DNA of 64,000 nucleotides from Discostella pseudostelligera (taxonomy: Eukaryota > Bacillariophyta > Thalassiosirophyceae > Thalassiosirales > Thalassiosiraceae), in contig JALLBK010000101.1 in the NCBI GenBank assembly GCA_036940085.1, forward strand, positions 22,326 through 86,325, in the 5' to 3' direction. Below are positions 33,051 through 43,189 of this stretch, piece after piece (the first letter of the stretch is position 1; each line of letters begins with the position of its first letter). A model generated the notes under the pieces. The model had not been told where the DNA came from. It searched no databases and worked only from the letters and a program-made list of their open reading frames with translations. The translations under genes and the position numbers were made by a program.

Positions 33051-36000
33051 ATGATGGACGAAGATCCACTATCGTCCACTATGGCCATCGCCAGCAGCGG
33101 CTTTGGTGATGGCGGCGGCACTAGTACTAGCGGTAGCAGTAGCAGCATGAACCACCCCAGCAGCAACATCAATGCCAACCTCAACATCAGCAGCCATCAA
33201 GGTCGCATCATCCGCATCCATCACGCCTGTATTGCCCCTCTTCCCCTAGGCTCCACTCTCCGTGTCACCGCCTCCCATTTATGGGATCCATCTGATTCAC
33301 CTGGTTGTGCCTATGATCCTACCAATGCCAAATCCATTTCGAAAAATGCTGGTCGAGATGCCTATAATATTGGCACATCCGGATTTGCTGGCGGGAGTTT
33401 GGGCGTGGGTGCCAATAATGTATTGAGAGAGAATGAGGATGCACGATCTTCAAATTCTAGTGCTGCTGCTGGCGTTGGTGTAGGAGTTGCAGGTGGAGTT
33501 GGAGAGGTTGGTGGTGGCAATGGAACTGTCGACGATAATGCCACAAGAGAATATACTAAGCAGCAATTGCAACAACAGCAGCGTCGGGATATAATGATGG
33601 GTGTACGCGATTCTCGATCACGATGGTATGCCTCGAGCGTTGAGATGGTCACAACTCCCGAGACGTATCCATTATGGAGGACACGACGACCGGTCATTGT
33701 GGCATTGACGGATGCTACTGCTACCACAACTTCGAATGGTACAGATAGCATGCAGCAGGAGGAGGAAGCTAGCAGTGGTGTGCATCACCATCGCTATCGC
33801 TACCTCGTGGTTACACCCGGGGCCGAAACGGAGAGCTCTCATGGATTGATGGGCAATGTTGGCGATGAGGACTTTTACCCCGAGACTGATGACTTGGCCG
33901 ACATTCAGAACATGATCCACAGGACGAAGATATCTTCGGGCAATTTAATTCAGCAGTCAAGTGTTGCTGCATTCGAAGATAATGTCATGACTTCTAATGA
34001 TTATGGTTCGAGTTTTCCGGTCACCTTGTGGGAAAATCCTTTTCTAACTTCGACGAATGATGGGATGGGGGAGGATACAATGATGGAGGATGCGGTGTCG
34101 CGAGAAGTTTCTACTAGTGCGTTTTCTGTAGTTTCGGAGGCAACTTCGACGAGGCCACATGGAGGAGGAGGAAATAGTGGTGGTGGTGGTGGTGGTGGCG
34201 GAGGTGGAAATTCACGCGACTATGACTTAGTCAATTTGCCCTTTCGTACACTGGACATTGATGTTGCCACCGCATCCGTGGTAAAAGTCCCATCCTCATC
34301 GAATGAACGAATGAATGAAGAGGAGGAGGATTCTCCCAAGTATACTGAGGATGGCATTCTCATTGATACGTGGAATGATTGCAACGATGATACATTTCAA
34401 TCCTTCCGAATTCTGGAGGGAATTAATGCCCAGCGGGGCAGTAACGAAGAAGATGAAGTGCGCGATCTTGACATGGCATCCTCGCTATCCGAAGGGGGGG
34501 ATTCAACAACCATGGTCACGGAGACTGAGAAACAAAATCATCGCATATTCATCGTTTGTTACCATCTACCTGTAACAGTGTCGAAAGACCCCAATACAGG
34601 AGAATGGTGTGCCTATTGGGCAGAATCCCTCTTGGCCAAGACAGAGAACAGTTCCTTCGTTACAGCGTACAATCCACATTGGGTTGGAACCGTAACCACC
34701 GACTTGATTATCGACGAGAATGATAAACGAGCCTTGCGGTCCATACTGGCCGCCATGGACTGCACTGTCTTATTCTTCGATGAAGCCGTTCGCGATGCAC
34801 ACTACAAGGGATTCTGCAAGCAAGTTCTGTGGTTGGCGTTCCATCACGTGGATTTGCTGGATATGCGAGACCCTGCATTTGCAATGGATTTGGAGGCTGC
34901 TTCTGCGAATCATATACAGTCCGATGGGACGCTGCTGGACTTGCGTAGTTCGTGGGATCAGCGTACTTTTGGTCAATGGTGGGAGGCGTTCAAGATTGTC
35001 AACCATGCATTTGCAGAAGAAGTGGCGAAGATGGTATCACCCGAGGATGTCGTGTGGGTGCATGATTACCATTTATCTCTCCTTCCGAAACTGCTAGGTG
35101 ACGAAGAGAAGAAGGCCAATGCACCGAGTTTGACGAAAAAAATCTTCTTTCTACACATCCCCTTCCCGGTCAGTATGATATTTAAGGAGCTGGAATGTGG
35201 ACCAGCTATCTTGGAGGGTATGTTGCATGCCGATGTCGTGGGATTTCACGGGTTTACCGATGCGAGGCACTTCTTGAGTAGTTCCAAACGTATCCTCGGC
35301 GTTTCTCATGAAAACTTGGTCGGAGGACTAATCGGAGTAAAGTACAAGAAGCGGATTGTAGCCGTGACAATGAGCAGTGTCTCGATAGAGCCCGCAATGG
35401 TCGACAGTGAGAACTGAACATGTCAACTTATTTATGTATATTCGTGCCATGTTCTTACACGATATGTCTTCTTAATCTGTTCTTCAGCTTCGATGCGACT
35501 CCCATCAGCAATTGGAGGAGAAGCTGCGCTACGATCAAAGCATGCTGGCAGGATGATAATTGCTGGGCTTGATTCTGCACAATATCTTTCCGGAGTAGGA
35601 TTGAAGTTGTCAGCTTACGAAATGCTCCTTCGCGACTCGCCGACATGGAGGGATAAACTTGTGCTTGTCCAACGATGTTTGATCACAGGCGCCCGGCAAT
35701 TAGATGAGGCCAATACTATTCGAGAGATACGTATGTTGGTAAATCAGATCAAAACCAAGTATGGCGATGCAGTCATTGATTACGAAGAAGTTTTTGGTTC
35801 TACTTTGCCAATCGGTCAACGCTTGGCGCTGTGGAGGGCGTCGGATTGTCTTTTGAATACTGAGGTCCGTTGCGGGCTAAATTTATGGCCTCTGGAGTTT
35901 GTCTTTGCTCAAAAGGGCTTGGACTCTCCCGGCATTGTAATCAGTTCTGAATTTTCAGCAGTTGCCAATGTTCTGAATGGAGCCCTTCGGATCAATCCCT

Positions 36001-37513
36001 TTGATACGAAGCTTACATTATCCACGATCGACAAAGCCCTCACATTGAGCAAGGACGAAAGAGAAGGGAGGCACCTGCGGGACGTTGAATTTGTCTCATC
36101 CTCTTCATCTGCTCAGTGGATCAAAAATATCTTGCGCGACTTGAAGGAATTGATTGATGACCATAACTATGACGAAGAATCCAAATTCGGGCAATCAGAA
36201 ATCCAGGATGTTGCTGAATTCTTGGCTAACGAACGAGATGAGCAATTCACATGTCTGGATCCCAAATCAGTGATTTCTGCTTACAACTCATCCTCGCGGA
36301 GAGTCATAATCTTGGATTTCAATGGTACCATTGTCATAAAGGAAGACGTCGAAAGTTTTTTGAAAAGAGATGAGATTGGATCTACGGGCGATGCGCCACC
36401 TCAAGAAGTTTGCCAGTCCTTAGCCAAGCTCGCAGCAGATCCACGGAACACTGTCTTTGTCGTTAGTGAGTCAGCTGAATGGTTGTAGTGACCTACTGGC
36501 ATTGTCCTTTATCTTACGACCGTATCCTTACTTTCCTTTAGGCGGAGATAACAGTGAAAACTTAGAAAAGGCCATAGGGAAAATTCCAGGTATCGGCCTG
36601 GCTGCAAGCAACGGGTCATGTTTTTCGCCACCATCAACTCATAATGGTGCTAGAACTTGGCTTGCTTTTGATCTCGGCGTGGATTGGGACTCAGTGAAAA
36701 GGGTGAGCAATTAAATAATTGCTGCCTTTTGTGTTGTAATTGCGGATTTTACTAACTTCACGTATGTCAGGTGGCATTGCCAATTATGTCAAAGTTTACC
36801 GCGAGAACTAATGGGTCGTTCATCAAAATAGCGCATTCCAGTGTTGGCTGGTCGTATTACTCAAGCGACCCCGAATTCGGTAGCCTGCAAGCCAAACATC
36901 TCGTTATGGAACTCGAGAGGGAGTTAGCATCGTACGACGTTCGTTTCGTCAATTTAAAAGGTATCGTCGAGGTCATTCCTCGGAGACTGAACAAGGGGAT
37001 AATTGTGAAGAAGATTTTGCGTGATGTTGCAGCCAAGTGCGATAATGGAGGAGTTGATTTTATTCTATGCATAGGCGATGATGTCTCCGATGAGAAGATG
37101 TTCTCGGTAAGTACAATCTTCTGTCCCTCTTAGTTTCGAATGGATGACGTGATCTCTAATGCACTTTTGCATCATCTATCCAGTCCGTATTTTCATTCAT
37201 ATCAGAAATTAACGACGACGAAGAGAATGTATTCCCATCACCGCCAGTGATACAACTGAGCCAAGGTGCATTGCCAGCATCGCAATCATTCCTCAATGAG
37301 GCTCCAAACACACAGTGCAAAAATGCAAATGCCCCAATGTTTGCTTTCACAGTCGCTGTCGGGAAGAAACCAAGCCATGCTTTGCAGTACGTTGACAATG
37401 CAGAAGACGTCGCAGATTTGCTTGTGAAGATGGCCAGCGGATCTATTGGCGCGTGTTTCGAAAGGGGGCGAAAGACCTCTCGATTTGAGAATAAATCTCT
37501 TATGCTAGCCTGA
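33051..37513 (+). CDS. Trehalose-6-phosphate synthase/phosphatase fusion with altered active sites
   Basis: Five exons (33051-35406, 35488-36465, 36542-36702, 36771-37106, 37184-37513), introns of 68-81 nt, 1386 residues. The first about 490 residues are low complexity (poly-Gly, Ser, Asn), except for two islands that resemble a starch-binding CBM20 (SHLWDPSDSP; YPLWRTRRP with YRYLVVTP). The GT20 synthase domain spans about 497-1020 and keeps WVHDYHLSLLP near residue 671. The loop that normally reads GxDRxDYxKG is GLDSAQYLSG (812-821), so the substrate-binding Arg and Lys are Ser815 and Ser820. RDGMNL is RCGLNL (Cys914). The HAD phosphatase domain follows; motif I is DFNGT (Asn1064 for the second Asp), while GDDVSDE (1267-1273) is intact. 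Trehalose-6-phosphate is a sugar-status signal. This protein is probably regulatory, not catalytic (inference). Its stop is 2 bases from the next gene's stop. Confidence 0.88.
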
Positions 37514-37515
37514 TA

Positions 37516-38958
37516 TCAATCTTCTTTCCTTCTTGCATCTCTCGCCGCCTGACGATTCATCAACGCCTCAATCATTCTCATCATATCATCACCCATAGTT
37601 TCTACTTCATTTTGATCAGTTTCGTACAAAAAATCGCCACTGTAGTCCGCCACTGCCGGCCAATCAACAACGGAGATAAACCCATACTTCGTTTTCAATT
37701 CTGTGAAGGCGTCGCTTCCGCTTGGGCCAAGATCTACAACATCAATTCGTTCATCATTGATTGCCCGATGTATTAAATCCCGAACTGAGTGAAACCAGAC
37801 GTATCTCGTGGCTGCATCATCGTCACAATAGAACCACTGTCCGCGCATTGTTCTTCCTTTACCCACCTCATGTGCAAAACCGATGATCTTTCCTGAAACA
37901 GTGTCTCTATATTCGCGAATACTCCCCGCCATTCGTGTTGTGCCTATATATCTACTGATTGCATCAGCTAACGCATTCACGAAGGCATTCGTCGAGGGAC
38001 CATATCGGTTCGACAATAATCGTACTTCATGTTGGACGACACATCGAAAATGTGCATAGCTTGAATGCGGAGCTGCATGACCTCCCCTGATGGGCCTTGC
38101 GGTTATTGTAAAGTTTTGACTTTTGGGGGTTGACTTCTTCAGTGTCCGTTTACACCCTCGTGGCAGAGCCTTGATCCAGTCGTCTATGGAAGTGAAATTT
38201 CGGACATCCAATAATGCTGAATAGATAAGAGATAAAAGAAAGAATTAGTGAGCGAAGAAAGAAGATGATAAACAATTGTGTCATGCGATTCTTTAATGCT
38301 CAATCTCATTGTAACACTCACAGTGGGGCCGAGTCATCCACTGTCCCGTCCACTGAGCAGCCCCCATCGCACCCAAACTTGCCGACTCTCGATCTCGTTT
38401 TCCAATTGGTTCTCCGATCAATGTCTCTTCCCACTGTGTCATATCCAAACTAGACTTCATACTATCCCACAAACCTTCCTTCTTCATTGCCATCTCCAAC
38501 AATTTACTCGGCAATGAATTCTCTGGTAAGTTCGCACCAAAGGCCGCAGCAATTGCCAACTCAATATTGTTGTAGTAATAGGCATATACATCATTTGTAT
38601 CCGTTTCATCAGAGTCAAATGCGCATTTAATCCATGCGAATAATTTTTGGGTATTTGATTCTGATAGGGTGGTATTGATAATAACGGATATCGCCTCGGG
38701 CTCGGGTGTCGAGGAATCAACGTCGGCTAGGAAGAGTTGATGAAGTGGTGGTGCATCGGAAGGAGGATGATGTGTAGGAGGGTAATAGTTCGTAGTTTGT
38801 CCAAGAAATGTGCAGCCAGTACTGAACGATTCAGATGTAGGGGTAAAACCATGCGTGTGGATGCTGAGACATAGTCCAAGATACAAGGCGAGTAGTATTT
38901 GCGTCATCGTCGATGTTGATAGTACCCTATGCACCACCGTCACAGTCATGGTCGTCAT
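37516..38958 (-). CDS. Probable acyl-CoA N-acyltransferase (GNAT/FemAB-like), secretory or plastid-targeted
   Basis: Two exons, 38322-38958 and 37516-38216, joined over a 105-nt GT-AG intron; 445 residues from the ATG at 38958. An ATG at 38907 would begin directly with a clean signal peptide (MTQILLALYLGLCLSIHTHGF) and may be the true start. The first half is polar and not recognised. The second half, from DVRNFTSIDDWIKALPRGCKRTLKK, resembles proteins with a FemAB/GNAT fold: an RPIRGGHAAPHSSYAHFRCVVQHEVRLL strand-helix region and a late DLGPSGSDAFTELKTKYGF segment. Such enzymes transfer acyl or aminoacyl groups to amines. Substrate and exact family are unknown, and the fold assignment is by pattern only. 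It converges on the TPS gene and diverges from membralin across 211 bases that include a gap of three Ns. Confidence 0.6.
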
Positions 38959-39038
38959 CGTCGGCACTCGAAATCGTTAGCACGCACTACACTGCCGACG
39001 AAAGATACGGTAAATCGATACTGTCGTCTGTCGTCGTC

Positions 39039-39041
39039 NNN
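39039..39041. other. Assembly gap (three Ns)
   Basis: Three undetermined bases lie in the short divergent promoter between the acyltransferase-like gene and membralin, within a GTC-rich run. The true gap length is unknown, so promoter spacing here is unreliable. Confidence 0.95.
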
Positions 39042-39169
39042 AGCAATCATCATTCGTCCTCCACCTTCATCTTCACCCACAATCGTGATGTCCAAGTTGC
39101 CCTCGGCGTCGGCATTGTCGGCCTCCTCCTCATCGTTCATAGATTCAGGGTTCACTAACACAATTAAGA

Positions 39170-42100
39170 ATGGACTACGACCGAGCCCTCTACCGCGTCT
39201 ACGAGCGCATCATGGAAGAATTGAATGCGTCGCAGTCACCTATGGCGACGACGACGACGACGACGACGACAGCGACGTCCTCGTCGGCATCGGCCGCCAC
39301 AACTACAATTGCAGGTGCAGGGCAACCTCGCAGCATTCATCAAAGTCGTCAACAAAATCTCCCTTGGACTGTTCGAGCAGGAGGTGGTCGTCAAGAATTT
39401 GAGACGGATGGTGTGGCTGATACTGCTGCTATGGAGGGGGGTGATGCTTCTCCTGCTGGAATTTCAAACAATGATGCTGGCGATGTTCAACTTGGATCAA
39501 CTAACAATGATGCTGGAGATGGGGGTACTAGTACAACAATGACAAATCGAACGGCACCAGTTCGAAGACCACCTACTCTTAATAGACGACGACACTCATC
39601 TTTTTCCACACTGGCAATGCAACAGCGCCAACGTCATCGACAACACCAGCCATTGCCATTCTTGTTCCCTATTTGGATGGCACGAAAAATTGATCAAATA
39701 CTGATGAAACAGAATCTACAACAACTTCGTCACCATCCTACAACTGCGTTGGATGGCACTCATTCAAATTCTACCTTCGTGATGCATCTTCGGTCAAAAA
39801 TACGGGCCTGGATATATCTGATTGGGAATGTCGGTGGTCTTCGTCATGCCACATATACCAGCGTTACGACATCAGTGCCAGAATCAATGGCGATTTCATC
39901 CACACCCACCTCCGTTTCTTCTCGTTTAGTCTCTATATCTCCTGGGGGAGACGATACTACTAGCGCTGGGGGATTGAACAATCACAATGATGATATCATC
40001 ACCAATCATATCGAGTTGGAAATAGCAGATGTGGAAGTGGGAGAGGTTTCCTCATCAGGCTTGCGAATGTCGCATCCCAGCTCACCTCCATTGAATTCAA
40101 ATGACGATATTGGTAATCGAAATAGTGATGGTCTACGTAGACGGTCCAACTCAAGACAGGGCGATGGGCCGCAACAAAATGACGGTTCAGTCTCACCATC
40201 TTCTACCTCCAGTAGACGGAGGGCAGACATTATTTCTACGGCACAGCGGGAGGAGCAATCTGAGGTGCACAATAATGAGCATTTTCATCGCAGAGGGGGC
40301 GTTGGTAGCAGCAGTAGTAGCAGTAGCAGCAGCAGCAGCAGCAGTGATGATATTAGCAGTAATGACGGCAGCAATAGCTCATCATCCAGCGACAGCACAT
40401 CAAGTAGCAGTGATGACAGCAACAGTGCAAGGAGTAATCGCGATGACGACAATCATGCCATACACAATCGCCTTGGTAGGAACAATGACGGAGGGTGCAG
40501 CCAACTCAATGTTTACATTGTCATGCGACTGTCCTTCGCTATTGCAGTGTTTCACATCTTTGTTCTCATCTCGTTGCACTGTACGTATGTTGGACCACAT
40601 GCCTTTCAAGGACGGGTGTACACACAGCATAATGTGCAAGAGAGTTCGAGAAAGCATAGACAGGGTAACGAGTCAAATGGCACCAAATCAGACATGATAG
40701 TTAACTGCATTGCTAACGCACTGTCGACTCGACCCATTGAAAATCGCAGCAGCTACTTCGGTGAGAAAGACAATGATGTTCCATCTGATGGCAAAGAGGG
40801 CCCCGAGCGGCGTCTTGCAGATGAAACTGGAGCCGATTTACGCGAGCAGCAGTCTTTTTTGCAGGGTATCTATGATCAATCAGCAATATATCAGCGAGAC
40901 ATGGCTGGGGAACAAAATGCAATGAGTTCCGAGACGTTAGTCAACGAAGGATTTCATCCCCTGCTCGGAAAGGACGAAATTCTACAAGTCAAAATCATAT
41001 ACGGAAGTAGCTGTGTTGGACAATGTTCACGAGTGCGTAACGTGAAGTATCCAGTGCAATTAAATACGGAGAGTGGCGAGAACAGTACGAACGAAGTCTC
41101 TCCGGAAATGCCTGCTCGCACACTTTCTCGGCTGAACTATTCATTTGAAAACCAATCTTCTTTTGATGATTTGCATTACGTTCGAACGCTGCAAATTGAA
41201 GAGAACGAAACGGTGGAGGATACATGGTCATCGCCAGCTTATTGGGAGAAAGTGCATTATCGATTTAGCTTGGATGGCGCTCTCCTACACTTGGATGAAA
41301 TGTCGGCGTATTTGCACAACATTACATTTGTGAATGTTACGGTAACTGAGAGATGTCTAAGTTCTGGCTTCGATGATGGAAAGTAAGTATTCCCTTCTTC
41401 ACTGTCTTTCCTCAAAAATCAATTTGCTGATCTGACCAATTGGTTAGCTTGTCGGTATTGAAGATCATTGGAGAGTTCCTATCACAGATATACGGAATGG
41501 ATTCCATCATAATCAACCAATTAATGTATGGGATCAGAGGTGAAGATGGAGCATTCACATCGGGTTACGTAAAGTCTATGGAAACTCAAGAACAATGGGG
41601 CTGGCATTCTGAATTGCTAGATGCATTTGAAAACAAATCCATCATGCATGTCGCAGTGAGAAAACTAGGTAAGGCTTGCTGTGTCAAATCTTCCCGGAAT
41701 CGTTTTGCAATTTATTCAAACATTGTGCCCCTAATCCCTTTGCAGGAGTGTTGTCAATGTCAATGCTCGCATTCTTTCTCGTTACTTCGGTCACATCCCT
41801 CATTGTACGAGTGTTGACTTCCTCCGGCGTCGTGTTGATGTTCCCAATTTTTACGTTGCTTCGATCATTTGGCTTACCTGGTGCTGATGAGCGGATAATC
41901 TCACTATCATATCCTTGGATCGGATCTGCAAGAGCTGCAATTTCGACGGAGCGATCACATCCACAGGGTGAGTTTTTTTCTCCGGGTTTGTGATTTAGCC
42001 ACTGAGCTGTTACTAATTGTTGGTGCAGGCCATTTTGTGTGGGCGCAAGTGACAAAGGTCATATTGTACTATGTTATGTACGAGGCCTGTCAAGCTGGTG

Positions 42101-42631
42101 AGGTTTAGTTCTTCAGTTTATTTCCTCTATTGCAGTGATTCGCATTTTACTGACCAGCCACTCTACTTTTCAGCATGGAGTGTGGTACTCTATGCTAAGT
42201 CAATCCCAGAAGCGTTGCCTGTATGGATCTACGGTTTCGCCATGATTTGGGAGTACTTCTCAATGGTCTTCATTCGATCTGCTCTCTCCGTCCACTTCTT
42301 CCCAAGGGTGGTTCTGATGTACTTCTTCTGCTATCACGTTTATTTTTATTCTGTCCCGTACGGCTTTTTTGATATCGGATTAGTTCCTTTGTTCTTCTTC
42401 GGGGTTCACGCGATGCTCTTTACAATCCTTGGCCTTGAAGTACCCAATTCAGCGCGTGGAGTTCTTTCAGTGTCATGCCCTAGAGAGGTTTATAATAGAC
42501 TTAGCTGGCAAGATCCTTCAGCGGCAATTCCACAGGAATGGACAATTTTCCTTCCTGTCAATTCGAGGTTGATCCCATTGCACGACCGTTCCAGAGACAG
42601 AGTTACAGTGCCAATGGCCGACGCTGGTTGA
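39170..42631 (+). CDS. Membralin-like ER membrane protein
   Basis: Five exons (39170-41382, 41448-41668, 41746-41967, 42029-42097, 42174-42631), introns of 61-77 nt, 1060 residues. The first about 430 residues are disordered, with Thr, Arg/His and a long Ser run (about 382-430). A first membrane span at about 447-470 (VMRLSFAIAVFHIFVLISL) is followed by a lumenal domain with several NxS/T sites (NYS, NQS, NET, NIT, NVT). Its end matches membralin: FSLDGALLHLDEMSAYL, then VLKIIGEFLSQIYGMDSIIINQL. About six more spans follow, with LTSSGVVLMFPIFTLLRSF and YHVYFYSVPYGFFDIGLVPL, the membralin counterpart of the YHYRFNGQYSSLAL region. Membralin (TMEM259) is an ER protein that works in ER-associated degradation of membrane proteins in animals. 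Identity rests on span layout and these segments. The plastid is not indicated. Confidence 0.85.
40309..40440 (+). repeat. Ser-encoding AGC/AGT microsatellite inside membralin exon 1
   Basis: The run of AGC and AGT codons encodes poly-Ser with scattered Asp and Asn, just before the first membrane span. A similar but shorter GAC microsatellite lies at about 39244-39270 and encodes poly-Thr near the N-terminus. Both are expected to vary in length between strains. Confidence 0.8.
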
Positions 42632-43189
42632 GAACAGGTTGCTTTGACGACATGTGAAAATTCTGGGACGCGAATCGAACAACAACGCGAAGTGATAAAT
42701 TTCACTAAAGAGCTTCCTCTTTCCTAATCCTCTATTCTACTTATTACCAATCGCAAAATTATATTGAAGATCAAACTCAATGCTTCATCTCTATGTTCGT
42801 GACTCACCACCGACCATCAGCCACCAGACCGCCACAATCGTACACGTGGCCACGTGGCGTAGACTCGACTTTGGACCACTTACACGTGACATGCGGTTAA
42901 GGTACACAGACCACACTTGTGACACGTGACACGTGGCATCTGCCCAGATCTCTGCCCCCCGCCATTTTGATTCCACGTGGAGATACACGTGGCAGGTTCC
43001 TGATTGCATCGACTATTTTTTCCGTGTACGTATGGAGTAGAGGAAGAGCTGGCAGTACTAATTCACCAATGCCGACGAGTATCTAAAGAGACTCGAGCAC
43101 TGTAATGGATGTAGATACGAATAAAATAGAACGACGATGCAATGATTGATTATCTTTAGTGTCAATGATTCATAGTTTCAATTCTAGGT
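42632..43189. promoter_or_regulatory. Convergent spacer with seven CACGTG palindromes
   Basis: This 558-base spacer lies between the 3' ends of membralin and the FN3 gene. It carries CACGTG at 42843, 42851, 42883, 42923, 42930, 42974 and 42986, seven copies in 149 bases and several in the extended form CACGTGGCA or CACGTGAC. There is no promoter expected here from the annotated genes. No tRNA or credible ORF is seen. The density is far above chance for a 6-mer. Confidence 0.6.

Noticed and set aside
33362..33751. 129-residue minus-strand frame inside the TPS first exon
   Set aside because: It is antisense to Gly/Ser/Thr low-complexity coding sequence and is made of Pro/Thr/Ser runs, so it is a shadow frame.
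42791..43009. 72-residue minus-strand open frame in the CACGTG cluster
   Set aside because: The repeated CACGTG motif itself creates the reading frame (Cys-His-Val repeats), and there is no domain or targeting pattern.
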